Assembly: GCF_964019385.1 (NCBI RefSeq)
Contig: NC_088653.1
Coordinates: 13,271,154-13,335,153 of the forward strand
DNA length: 64,000 nt
DNA from: Sycon ciliatum
Lineage: Eukaryota; Porifera; Calcarea; Leucosolenida; Sycettidae
Reading direction: 5' to 3'
The stretch's first letter is position 1. Every line of letters begins with the position of its first letter. Below the pieces are notes generated by a model. The model saw only the letters and a list, made by a program, of their open reading frames with translations, was not told the origin of the DNA and did not search any database. A program made the position numbers and the translations under genes. Of the stretch, positions 1-10,027 are shown in pieces.

Positions 1-1486
1 TGCGGGATATGGCGGGCATGATATGCAGCGACAGGCTTAGCATCAGCTCGCACTCTAATTTCCATAGATCCACCAAGCATCACAGAGTCATCAAAGACGT
101 CAGCGAATTCAGCTAGGAGTTCGGCTCTCATCGTCTCTGAGTCGGTGGCTTTGGACACAACCTTGTCCGCAGGTGCATTGGGAACAACCGGTGGGACCAC
201 CTGTTGGACTGCTGCGATTTGCTTCGGCCAACCGGACGGCAAGTATCCCAGGACAAGCATGGATGAACAAGATAGGAGGGCATCAGTCAAACCATCATAA
301 ACATGAATGGTGGACGTGTGCTGGTTTGGTCCACAACTAAGATACGCGGAAATCTTGCCAACAGGGGTGAGACTGGCACCATCTCCGGTACGAACATCGT
401 CGACGTCGTCAAGCAGGTTCTCGACAAATCCGCCTTACTGGTCAAGGTGTTGAGTGCCGATGGCATGAGCGTCGCTACCAGTATCCGGGAGCCAACTAAG
501 AGCAACGGGCTCTGGCTCGGTCACAAGCTGGGTAGCAACGGAAACTGTTGCGTCGTCCAATAGAGATGCTCGTTTGAGTCACAAGTGTGCGATCTTGGAC
601 GAATTGTCCGGCTTCTTGGCAGGCCTGTGGCACATTGCCCGGAAGTGACCCATTCCATTACAGTTGAGGCACACTTTGTTGATCGCTGGACACGGCGATT
701 TCGTGTGCGCTGTGGGTTCGCAGTTACGGCACTTATCACGAGCAGAAGTATGCTTCCCCTCAACTGGGGGCTGTAAAGCTGACTTCGCGCTCATAAGACG
801 ACTTCCTGGCAGCATTGACTTGGTCGGCGGTAGGGATGTGGTGGCTGGTCTGTGTGGCTGCCTCTTCTGTACGACACACCTTGACTGTCACCTCCAATGG
901 CAGGTCGGAGGTAGACAACAGTTTGTGACGGGTGGTATCGTCCAGGATACCGATCACAATGCGGTCTCGCATCATGTCCGCGTGGACCCGCGCGAGATTA
1001 GCCTTGCACGTAGAACAGGCATGTGACGAAGAGGCAGAACAGAGCTCGTGTTCCACAAAATCACACGTGTTAAACAACTCCTTCAGGGAAGTGTGGAACC
1101 CGTCAAACAATTCCCCTTTCTGTTGTGTGCGCTTATAAAATTCAATACGGTCAAGTGTTGGGTTTCTTTGTCGGCGAAGAAACTGCTTGACCGCCTCCAA
1201 GTCGTCACACGCGTCAGGATTGGTCACGATGACAATGGTGCCCTCCCTGATAAAACGCCTGAGGTCTTCATCAAGGCATTGACGGATGGCAGATACCCTG
1301 GTTTCCTTTGACTGTGCTGTCAGGTGCTGGCACCGAGAAAAGTCTTCCCACAGTTCCTGCTAGGCAGCAACCTCTGACAGGGACGCGGAGGACAGCAGCA
1401 TGGGTCGCTCCGCCGCAACAAGCTTTGGAGCTGGCGGCGCTGGCGACGAGCGAGGCTGACTCTGTTGAGTAAGACCAGTGATAATT
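1..1486 (-). pseudogene. Ty3/gypsy gag-protease-RT fragment, runs off left edge
   Basis: Read on the minus strand from about 1486 to 1. Gag core (about 1430-760, with QELWEDF and FLRRQRNP) is followed by two CCHC zinc knuckles (815-579; C-x2-C-x4-H-x4-C twice), a retropepsin with LPDTGSD (about 490) and the linker to reverse transcriptase (LLAEFADVFDD, about 110), cut by the window edge. Domain order fits Ty3/gypsy. Lesions: TAG at 1362-1360 in gag, a frameshift between gag and the knuckles near 800, TGA at 581-579, and a TAA after the protease motif. The reading frame joins exactly onto the gag start at 2837 once the element at 1491-2727 is removed. Dead copy; family call is confident, lineage not determined. 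Confidence 0.85.
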
Positions 1487-1490
1487 ACAT

Positions 1491-2727
1491 GAGCCAGAGC
1501 ACGCTAAAATATGACCACAGACCAAAAATTCGATTTTCAGTTTTTTGTTTAAAAATGATCTAACACACCTAATGTCCACTGTCTGAATGTTTTGGATTAA
1601 TGGGACATGTCTAAGTGTTGGTACAATGGTATTATATGCAGCACTGTTGAAATGGCGAAATTCTATGTACAGCAATGGGATTGTCATTTTCGCACACAAT
1701 TAATATGCCCCTTGGTTCATCCTTTCCGGGTCAATTCCTCTGTCCAGGGTCTTATAGCATGAGCTGACAGGTACTCAGCCACATCCAAATTGTCTATAAG
1801 CAGCTGAGCTGGGTGTCCGAAATACCTCCTGTTTGGAGCACCACTGGAGAACCGCCAGCGAAAACACGGTCAACATCTGTAGCTGGCCAAAGAAGTTGGC
1901 ACTCCACGTCCTCTCCATCACACTCCACCTGTACTTTCAGATATACAGTATACACTGCTGCACACAGTCTTCCAGTTCCTCAACATACTAGATGTCGCAC
2001 TCATATTCCCCACACCAAAGCCCATCTGCACACGGTTTTCTCCGCTCGCCAGAGAGCACTGCTTTCGCTGCATACTGCTCATGCTAGCGATGTTCCGCAT
2101 AAGGGTACTCAAATTATCGACTTGAGCAAGTTGAGGGAGCAGCAGAGTCCATTGATTGTTTTTGCACTTGCAACCAATACTGGCATTGTCCCGGATATGT
2201 GCAGCGGTGTCCATTCTGGCCAAATCATCGGCCGACTCACCTCCCAAGTCAGTGTCGATGCCAGTCGCTTGCCAGGTTGTCATCAGAGTAGAATTCCTCG
2301 TCACTGCAGATCGTGGGACTACCAGCATCAATTCTTTTTACGCTCGATGAAAGTGTCGTCCTCAAATGACTCGTCGCTGTAGCCATCATCGTCTTCCTTC
2401 TGTTTCCGACCCGAATCCTCAAAATATTTTATCCTGCGCATGGAGTGCGATGATGTCGTCTTCTTCCGCTCCGCAGTACATTACTACTACTAGGCTCTTC
2501 TGTCGATACATTGATGACGATAAGTTTTAGGCGACTCAGCGCAACGTGGAATACAAACTCAAACAAATAAACTTACTTGCATCCGGAACAGTCCAGTCGA
2601 CCGAGGAGAACAACAACAGCGACTCGCGTTGCACTGCACTTCGTATTTTTTTGCCGCGGAATTCAAATCGCGATTATCTCGACTTTTTCAAAAAAAGCTG
2701 TGGTCATGTTTTAGCGCGCTCGGGCTC
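1491..2727 (-). mobile_element. DNA transposon with GAGCC termini, copy 1 (TSD ACAT)
   Basis: Terminal inverted repeats of about 30 bp: GAGCCAGAGCACGCTAAAAT on the left, and the matching imperfect repeat ending GGCTC on the right. It is flanked by ACAT at 1487-1490 and 2728-2731. Removing the element and one ACAT restores an open gag frame of the gypsy host, so this is a real insertion. A second copy lies at 49000-50239. The minus strand has an acidic stretch (GYSDESFEDDTF, about 2370) reminiscent of an N-terminal region, then interrupted frames shared by both copies; no catalytic transposase motif was recognised. Probably non-autonomous or decayed. A 4-bp duplication is known in Sola, Ginger and Academ superfamilies, but assignment is open. 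Confidence 0.85.
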
Positions 2728-2837
2728 ACATCAAGACGCTTCTCTCGTTCATTGGCTGCCTCCATCTGCTTTTTGAGGAGATCGGCAAGAGCAGCGATAT
2801 CTGCGCTCGGCACACTTGGTGCAGCTGCATCTGACAT
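2728..2837 (-). pseudogene. Gypsy gag N-terminus (split from the 1-1486 part)
   Basis: ATG at 2837-2835 opens MSDAAAPSVPSADIAALADL and continues to EKRLD at the insertion point of the GAGCC element. It lies about 120 nt downstream of the primer-binding-site-like sequence, the normal leader distance for an LTR element. It is the first segment of the same gag that resumes at 1486. Confidence 0.8.
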
Positions 2838-2941
2838 TTCGAAAGACGGTCACGACTAGAGAATTAAATAAAATTTTAATTGAACCTGCAGGCCTTGTGC
2901 GAACACAAGCGGGATGCACCACGGACAAGAAAAACACAAGC

Positions 2942-2960
2942 ACGAAACTTCACTGCGCCA
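2942..2960 (-). other. Putative primer binding site of gypsy element
   Basis: On the minus strand the LTR ends GAACATAACA, immediately followed by TGGCGCAGTGAAG. TGG directly after the LTR CA end is the expected start of a tRNA primer binding site. The tRNA was not identified. Confidence 0.7.
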
Positions 2961-3886
2961 TGTTATGTTCTCATGCACACCACTAATACAAGACAACAGG
3001 TACTAGTTTGGTGACAAGATAATAGACACTAATTATTTACATTCTCAAGTGAGGAAGAAGAGCAAGGAAAAGAACACATTACGTCCAATAGAGACATGAC
3101 TTAAGGGGGCTCAACCCCGAAGAGGGAGCAAAAAACATTATGGTAAATCGATCTGAACTGTGTGTTTTCAGATGGCCAGACACCTAGAGAACTGGTCTGG
3201 GCTATTTCAAGGATAGGTTTATTATGTGGTTCCCCAGCTATGGGGGTGTTATTGTACCTATGTTTTTCGGCAAAAATTCAATGATTTCTCACTAAAGGCG
3301 TAAAATTCCAGTTGGTAATACTTCAAAAATCCTGAAAGTGGGTATGGAGGGGCCTACAATACTGTCTTCTTTGGAAAATGTCCACAACATATGCCCAGAC
3401 CACTGTGAGAGGCCAAGGTAGCCCAGAATGTGATTTGGCAAAACGCGTATTTCAGCAGACCGGACTTTAGACTTGTTTGAATAGTGGAGAATCGAGACAA
3501 TAACATGGTCCATTTTATGGTCATTATCTGCTCTTCAAGGCCATAGGAAGGCTCTACAAAAATAGATTTTTATGTCTACCATCTCGTTTCTCCGTGAGAA
3601 ACAAAATTTGTGACGGATTTTGCATATTCAGCTTGAAAGTCAGATTCAGCATTGTTGCCAAAATGAGTGTATCGACTTCATTCAAGCTTCACTTTGACTA
3701 TGTAGGGCGAGAAGCATTTGCTATAGACCAATCCCAGACAATACCACATGCAACAGTCACAACTGAATTGTGTTATTCACATCTTTGTTGTATATTGTGA
3801 TGTACATACATAATATAATGTACATACATACATACATGCATGGGTATATCAAATGTACAAAACAACGGATTATAAGTATAACGCTG

Positions 3887-4270
3887 TCAATGAGCAACTT
3901 GAGTTGCTTGGTTACTGCTGGATGCGATGGCTAGCAGCCACTGTTGGTATTGTGGGTTCGCGCCTCCAGTGTGCAGCACAACGTGAATGTTTGAGCAGAT
4001 AACTGCAGCATCATCACGAGTGGTAGAAAGTGGGGACGATGCTGCACCTCCTGCAGCTGCTGGAGTACTTGTGCGGTCTGGAGCAGTGTGTAAAATAGGG
4101 GTGTTGGTGTTGGGTCTTCCAGATGCTAGATGATGTGTTATGCGTTTTGCAATAGCAGAACTCGTTGTGACTAGCACACGCCCATCGCCACCCGGTTCGT
4201 GCAATAATCCAAGGATGCCAGTTCCCTGATTCCTCTCAAATGCCAACACCAGATGATTGTACCTGTAGGC
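3887..4270 (-). other. Coding-like minus-strand segment inside the TTAA element
   Basis: An open stretch of about 125 codons with a balanced, protein-like composition (YNHLVLAFERNQGTG, later a Pro/Ala/Ser-rich part) ends at a stop at 3887. A possible acceptor, TTGTAG, lies upstream near 4313. It could be the last exon of a gene within the TTAA element. Not recognised; could be chance. Confidence 0.3.
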
Positions 4271-4914
4271 ATGATATATAACGTTGTTGTTGTTGAAGAA
4301 TATTTAGACTTCTACAAACACCCATGTTGCAGCGAAACGCCCACTCCAGCTTGTTTGCTGAGACTGTGACAGAAGCCTGACTAGTGCTGCAATGTGTACT
4401 GCTGTGATTCATGATTTCAGTTGACATTCCTTGCCTTGCCTTGCCTGGGTAATATTGCAGTTCTTCACAACATGCATAACACTTTTATGCTGCATTTACA
4501 GTCTAGGTCAAGGCCGAGCTCATGAAAATGTGGCAACTTGACCATGCATAATATTACGTGTCTGTGACTGTCTCTGCTCAAGTTGTTCTACAAGGCATAT
4601 TGCCAATATTTCAATATTCAGTTTTATAATATATACAGATTCCTGTCATAGTTCAATGATACAAGCACAGCCATACTACCTTGAACCCACAGCCTTCTCC
4701 TGAGAAACACAGGCACAGGTCAGAACTCACCCAGTGCAGCCTTAGAGTTCATAGGATCCATGCTTTCCACTCCATCCAGCATGAGACTCACATGTCTGAC
4801 CAAATTCTCCTGCCCACACATAGAACACTTCACTGGCATGTCGCTGTGCTGTTCCTACTGGCTGTTCCAGACCACACTCATTACTCACAGAGATCAAGTC
4901 TCTACTTGCAGACA

Positions 4915-5329
4915 CTACACTCTGACTCCACTATCTCCAGGTACTGCAGGTACAAGACCAGTTTTTCTCTCACAGTCGTCAGTAATATTTTTATCTGGCG
5001 ACTGGAAAAGAAAAAATAGATATCGTTCCAAGTGCCACTCAAGTGGATGCACTTGAACTTGAGAGAAGCATGTCACTTACCTGCGTTCTGAGACTAAATA
5101 CATGTATCACTGGTAGCTGGGCTCTGGACAATCTTGCAGGTTTACTTGTCTTCACTGGCAGGCGAGACTGAGAAAAGGGCATATCTGAGCTGGAAGTTAG
5201 AACTACACGACCTGAAGAAGATTGAACACGCTTTGTTCCTGAGCGCCCACGAAAACGGCCGTGCCTATTGATAACTACAAGTACTTGACACGAAGCTCCA
5301 TAGCTCCATCGATCGCCGACATCCAGCAA
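4915..5329 (-). CDS. Possible two-exon ORF inside the TTAA element
   Basis: Exon 1 (5329-5081) begins MLDVGDRWSYGA and ends at a strong donor CAG|GTAAGT. Exon 2 (5001-4915) begins after a pyrimidine-rich acceptor (TTTTTTCTTTTCCAG) and stops at TAG after 28 codons. The intron is 79 bp and the junction is phase 0, giving about 111 residues. The protein is basic and Ser-rich early on, with no recognised domain. A further exon-like segment with CSMCGQE and a GTGAGT donor lies near 4720-4850, so the true gene may splice differently. Tentative. Confidence 0.35.
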
Positions 5330-5801
5330 ACCAAAATGGAAAACACAAAACGTTCAAACTGTTCAAGGACTGCAGTTTCTTTGAATTCTCGCAAAATAAA
5401 CTTTTGAACACGACTATTTCTCGCAAAAAAACTTTCTCCAGCCGCGGACAAAATGTTTTCAAACGCGAAATTTTGCATAAAATCATGCCCAGATTTCGAT
5501 GCGCGCGCAGAAGTACTGAGCCCCCTTAATCACGTGAAGCAAGGCGTATAACGTAACATTATGCGTTATACGGGTGATAACAACTTGATGTACATGCACA
5601 ATACATGAGTAGCTAGCATGATACATCACGTCCCTTCTGAGATAGAAATATAACAATTACATTTACATACATGTATCTCACGCCCCTTCTGAGATGACAC
5701 CAAGGCATCTAATACCAACTAGAAAGGACGGCAAAGCAGATAGAGATAACTGAATACAAACATAGCTGAGCTCAACAAGAGACAGAAAGACGCACAAGCA
5801 G

Positions 5802-6490
5802 CTAATCATAAGTTTGGTCACGAGTGTTCGAAATATTCAGCCTTGACGGGGGTTGGCGGCTTCGTTGACTGCGCCGGACTGGCGGGGCAAGCTGAGTGAT
5901 GGGGGGGGGGGGGGGGTAGCAGGCATCGGCTGTGTAGGTGCTCACGGGCAAGACAACAGGACGAAGAAAGCTACGGTTTCGCCAGTATATTCGGCCACTG
6001 GGAAGCTTGACCATGTAGTCACGGTGGCTCCCAATGGCGACAATGGTACTGCGGGCGTTCCACAACTTGCTGCGGGGATCTTGTAGATCCACAGGGCAAC
6101 CAAGGTGGAGGGCAGGCAGAAAACGGGCAGACTAGTTGTAGTGCTGACTGGCTGCTTCAGACTGGGCAGAGGCACGACTGTCGATTTCGGCAGCGGTATC
6201 TTGCCACGCTGGGGCAAAACGGGTCCGGTGGGAAAGCACGAATGACGACAGGGGCGGCCACACAGGGCCTGCGCTGGGCTCTGACCGGAGCTACGGGGAG
6301 TGTTGTGCCATTCCAATAAGCCACGACGGAGGGCGTCGACATTAATGTCTCCGTTGGTGGTGGTCTTGGACACGAGAGATTTGATGGCCTTGACAGCCGC
6401 CTCCGCATGGCCATTCGATTGTGGGTAATGCGGAGTGGATCTAACGTGGCGGACTTGCCAGCGCTGACAGAAGGCGAAGAAATGCCTTAT
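5802..6490 (-). pseudogene. Ty3/gypsy integrase C-terminal fragment
   Basis: The minus strand reads STPHYPQSNGHAEAAVKAIK (about 6450), the conserved end of a retroviral-type integrase catalytic core, then LEWHNTPR and a C-terminal part (LWNARSTIVAIGSHRDYMVK) ending at 5802. At least one frameshift separates the two parts. A 16-18 nt poly-G tract (about 5900) encodes a proline run. The 5' side is cut near 6490, so RT and most of integrase are missing. It is the 3' end of a gypsy copy lying head-to-tail with the gag at 2837 through the shared LTR. Confidence 0.85.
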
Positions 6491-6519
6491 ACCGTAAACA
6501 CAATCCTAATCTATGCATT

Positions 6520-6582
6520 CAGAAAGAAAATGTCACAAAACTGAGACTCTTCTGAGAAAATGTCACAAAACTGAGACTCCTC
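6520..6582. repeat. Short tandem duplication
   Basis: The block GAAAATGTCACAAAACTGAG occurs twice, about 34 nt apart. No function is evident. Confidence 0.6.
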
Positions 6583-6759
6583 ACCTAGCATTCCCACTAT
6601 CCGATAACCTATAAGTAGTTTGTTTCTCCGTATAGCCTCTATTGTGAGACGATTTTCCCTGATGATAGTCTCAAGAAAATCGATTAGGAACAACCATTTT
6701 AGATACATGTATTCTCATTCATCATTTTGTAATGTCCGCTTCACTTATACTATTAATCA

Positions 6760-7544
6760 CACCATGCAATCCCAGTATTTACCTATACACCATGCAATAC
6801 CAGTATTTACCTATACACCATGCAATCCCAGTATTTACCTACACACCATGCAATCCCAGTATTTACCTACACACCATGCAATCCCAGTATTTACCTATAC
6901 ACCATGCAATCCCAGTATTTACCTACACACCATGCAATCCCAGTATTTACCTATACACCATGCAATCCCAGTATTTACCTATACACCATGCAATCCCAGT
7001 ATTTACCTATACACCATGCAATCCCAGTATTTACCTATACACCATGCAATCCCAGTATTTACCTACACACCATGCAATCCCAGTATTCACCTACACACCA
7101 TGGAATCCCAGTATTTACCTACACACCATGCAATCACAGTATTTACCTGTGCACCATGCAATCCCAGTATTCACCTACACACCATGCAATCCCAGTATTT
7201 ACCTATACACCATGCAATCCCAGTATTTACCTATACACCATGCAATCCCAGTATTTACCTATACAACATGCAATCCCAGTATTTACCTATACACCATACA
7301 ATCCCAGTATTTACCTACACACCATGCAATCCCAGTATTTACCTATACACCATGCAATCCCGGTATTTACCTACACACCATGCAATCCCACCATGCAATC
7401 CCAGTATTTACCTATACACCATTCAATCCCAGTATTTACCTACACACCATGCAATCCCAGTATTTACCCATACACCATGCAATCCCAGTATTTACCTACA
7501 ACACACCATGCAATCCCAGTATTTACCTATACACCTTGCAATCT
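6760..7544. repeat. 28-bp minisatellite, about 28 copies
   Basis: The unit is CCATGCAATCCCAGTATTTA followed by CCTATACA or CCTACACA, repeated about 28 times with few changes. One truncated unit lies near 7385. As 28 is not a multiple of three and the unit has no stop in any forward frame, all three plus frames stay open and give long artefactual repeat ORFs. The array ends about 50 bp upstream of the acceptor of ankyrin exon A, and one frame runs into that exon. Confidence 0.95.
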
Positions 7545-7596
7545 TACCATGTACAAGTAGACATTGCTTTTCCATGTGCTTATGTTTGTACTGTAG

Positions 7597-7865
7597 GAAT
7601 GGAAGCAGCGTCTGAAGAGGAGAGTGAGGACAAGTATCGACCACCAAATTTGGCTAATGTGGACAGTGATCACTACTACTCAACCAATGCGCCTCACGCA
7701 GATCTGGTGAGAGCATGTGAAGATGACGATGTGGAACAAATCCGACAAACCGTGAATATAGGCACTCCAACCAAACCTGTGATTAGACCGGATCTCTTGA
7801 AACAAGTGCCGGAGCCATACTTTACGGTTGGTATTTTTAATGCGAGAATTCCCATGACAATCATG
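7597..7865 (+). CDS. Ankyrin-repeat gene, exon A (start codon exon)
   Basis: Acceptor TTTGTACTGTAG ends at 7596. The exon begins GA then ATG (7599), runs 89 codons and ends at donor ATG|GTAAGT (7866). The N-terminus is acidic (MEAASEEESEDKY) followed by a degenerate first ankyrin-like segment (ADLVRACEDDDVEQIRQTV) and FTVGIFNARIPMTIM at the junction. Phase 0 matches exon B, whose product completes an ankyrin helix pair. An acceptor two bases before the ATG means the 5' UTR comes from an upstream exon or a trans-spliced leader. The role of the protein is unknown; ankyrin repeats bind proteins. The start is chosen by the acceptor and acidic N-terminus, but the frame stays open upstream through the minisatellite, so an N-terminal extension cannot be excluded. 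Confidence 0.75.
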
Positions 7866-8133
7866 GTAAGTCAGAAGTATCTCCTCCCTCCCCCAAGTGA
7901 ATGCTGCTTTGCCAGTGTCGCACCAAAGCAATTTTTACCTCTCAAACTATGTACAACTTGTAATTAATTTCAACAACTTTTAGCGGTGCATTAGTTTAGG
8001 GCTGCAACGGGTAGGGGTTTTGTCGGGTAACGGGTCCAGGTATTTTATCCGGGTAGTGCGGGTACCCTATCAGGTATTTTGACACAGTTTGTACTGTGAG
8101 TGTGCACTTGCGCTACATAGAAATTGTACAATA

Positions 8134-8433
8134 CGGAGGATTAGCAAGATGAAATTCGCGTTCGCGTTCGCTCTCCAAGCAAAGTCGAACTCAGTGACGG
8201 AATTCGCGTTATGAGAAGGCTTAGCAGACAGAATTCGCACTTGCATGACGTTGACACGACGAACATTGCGTACAGACACTACAGCGTGGTAAATTTATGA
8301 CTGCCCTGACACGAATCCGCGATTCGTGTTCCGACTACTTTTCCGAACGAAAAATGCGAAAGTACGCAATCCAGTTCGCGAACTGAAAAATGTTTGCGAA
8401 CGCGAACGCGAATGTCGTCTTGCTAATCCTCCG
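8134..8433. mobile_element. 300-bp TA-flanked MITE nested in the hAT element
   Basis: The inverted ends share CGGAGGATTAGCAAGA, then ATTCGCGTTCGCGTTCGC after a few mismatches, about 38 bp. TA flanks both sides (8132-8133, 8434-8435), as for Tc1/mariner-type elements. No coding capacity. Confidence 0.85.
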
Positions 8434-8691
8434 TAGTAGCATGTACATGTAGCCATGCTATTTCCATGCACCGTTGCAATAACACTGTACTCCAACCACC
8501 TGATCGATTTCTCAGGAGAAAAATGGATACCCTACTACTTCCTTCGGAAACAAAAACTTCGTGACTTTTTGACATTACTTTTCAAGAAGTTACTGAGCTC
8601 AACAAAAGTGTTCTTTTAGAAGAGAAACACTTCAACACATTCAATCGACATATGTAAAATATTTACAGGATCGATTAATGGGAGTAGAGTC

Positions 8692-9193
8692 TCAGTCTGG
8701 GTCGCCATCGCTCGACTCATCACCGCTGAAACCGTTCCAAGTCGCAGGTCGATTAACGCGATGTCGTATGTCATGGAGAAGCTTCTCCATGTCCATGATC
8801 GTCTTCGCTGTTACCTGAATGCCTTCCCAACATCTCTGCAGAGACCACGGTAGCGCTGCAGCACTAGTACGCATTTCCGCCTCCGCTCTGGCTCGAGGAT
8901 GCCCGAAGCAACAAATACAGGCAACGCCAAACATTTCAAATTTCCTCCGAGGGATATAATAGTGGTACCAGCACTTCCCGGCTGCCACGATCAGATCTAG
9001 CCTTCTTCTTTGCGACCAAGGACACATCGTTGAGGCTGCTAGAAAAGGCGAGATCATCCACGTTGAGGTCTGGGCTCTGCAGTGGCTGAACGACTTCTAT
9101 TTTGAAATTGTTCATATTGCTCTGTTGCGCGAAGTGACGACTGTCACATCTCTGCGTTTTGGAGTTTTGACATCTTGCCCGACTTGTTGGCAT
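8692..9193 (-). pseudogene. Mariner-type DDE transposase fragment
   Basis: Minus strand: FKIEVVQPLQSPDLNVDDLA (about 9110-9050) is the conserved block around the second catalytic Asp of plant-like/mariner transposases (Q-x-x-SPDLN-x-x-D). After a frameshift near 8950 it continues as about 85 residues to a stop at 8692. The N-terminal part and final catalytic residue are not recognisable. A related fragment lies on the plus strand at 14980-15240. Confidence 0.6.
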
Positions 9194-9639
9194 GCAAACA
9201 GGCGTTTCGGGGATGGCGAATCTTTCAAAACGCTAGCTGCTATTTCTATTATTTTTGCACTCTTCTTGCTCCTCGGTACCATTGTCCCGCTCTCTCAAGT
9301 TTGGAACTAAAAAATAGCTACGAGGAGCAGTGAGCGCAGTGCTCTTCTTCCCATTGCGCCTGATGGACGAAAAATAAAAATATACATATTCTCTTTGCAT
9401 TGTTTGCAGCGTCGACACCCTTGCTCTGCGACAACTGTCGGCTCTCCAAAATATGAATCATGCTTTCCTACGATTCCGAAATGTCATGTCAGTGTTTCAC
9501 GCTAACAGAACCAGAGAGAGAGAGAGCAAAATAACAGCAGAGAAAAGTAGTGGAAAAGTCACGAAGTTTTGCTTCTGGAAGAAGTACGGGTACGGGTAGC
9601 ACGGGTACCCTATTACTCGTTGACACCTCTACATTAGGT

Positions 9640-10027
9640 ACATCCAGAGTACATAGCCCCTAAAAATGTGCAACTCAACCATCGGTTCTGTCCTGACAGA
9701 ATTCAAAGTTGACATCATCTTTATGATACAAAGCATGTTGTACATGTCTCATCCTGTATCTGTGGAGGACAAATAACATTATGATCCCATGTAATGTGTT
9801 AACAGACAGTGACTTCGTTGTAAATCACTCGCTAGAGAACCATTGCATCATACAATTTTGTCGGAACAGCACTGTGTCTGGAAGGTGCACACCATTTTAA
9901 CGGATGATATGTATTTTGGTGTTCGGCTGCCTGCTCAGTGTTCTTTTTTTTCTCTCTCTCTCTCTCCTATCTCTCTTCTTCATCCTTCTACTCTACCTAT
10001 CTCTGTCCACGCTTATCCTTGTGAGAA
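9640..10027. other. No gene recognised
   Basis: About 390 bp between the hAT right flank and the LINE ORF. There is a CT-rich stretch at about 9945-10000. Nothing else stands out. Confidence 0.5.

Larger units (their letters stand above)
3105..5525. mobile_element. 2.4-kb TTAA-flanked DNA element (piggyBac-like TSD)
   Basis: The ends are GGGGGCTCA (3105-3113) and TGAGCCCCC (5517-5525), a 9-bp inverted repeat flanked on both sides by TTAA (3101-3104 and 5526-5529). TTAA duplication is typical of piggyBac, Kolobok and Sola3 transposons. It interrupts the gypsy LTR. Inside are minus-strand exon-like segments with good splice signals (see 4915-5329 and 3887-4270). No DDE transposase was recognised, so it may be non-autonomous or carry captured sequence. 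Confidence 0.7.
2961..5628 (-). repeat. Gypsy LTR, split by a TTAA-flanked element
   Basis: The LTR runs TG...CA: plus-strand start TGTTATGTTC at 2961, end ACATCA at 5628. Without the insert (3105-5525 plus one TTAA) it would be about 243 bp. On its pol side a purine stretch (AGAAGGGACG, minus strand) abuts the LTR, as a polypurine tract should. A second similar tract with a partial LTR-like start lies at about 5672-5692. This LTR sits between an integrase 3' end (5802-6490) and a gag 5' end (2837), so it is shared by two elements in tandem. Confidence 0.75.
7997..9631. mobile_element. hAT-like element (8-bp TSD), carrying a nested MITE
   Basis: The left end TAGGGCTGCAACGGGTA and the right end (reverse complement) TAGAGGTGTCAACGAGTA form an imperfect inverted repeat of the hAT type. 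Flanks are CATTAGTT (7989-7996) and CATTAGGT (9632-9639), a 7/8 match. Subterminal GGGTA motifs recur at both ends. The interior holds a TA-flanked MITE and a mariner-type transposase fragment but no hAT transposase, so it is non-autonomous. It lies in intron 1 of the ankyrin gene. Confidence 0.75.

Noticed and set aside
1491-2727. Host gene exon with a P2X-type zinc domain
   Set aside because: A few Cys and TTWQ residues looked suggestive, but the pattern does not match the family and the region is bounded by TIRs and target duplications.
3105-5525. Membership of the TTAA element in the GAGCC family
   Set aside because: It contains TGAGCC at its end, but the terminal bases (GGGGG) and the fixed TTAA duplication differ.
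6760-7544. CRISPR array
   Set aside because: The units are contiguous without unique spacers and the context is eukaryotic.
6620-7967. Three long plus-strand repeat ORFs (246-411 codons) as genuine proteins
   Set aside because: The 28-bp unit lacks stops in all three frames, so long ORFs are expected; only the exon A end of one frame is supported.
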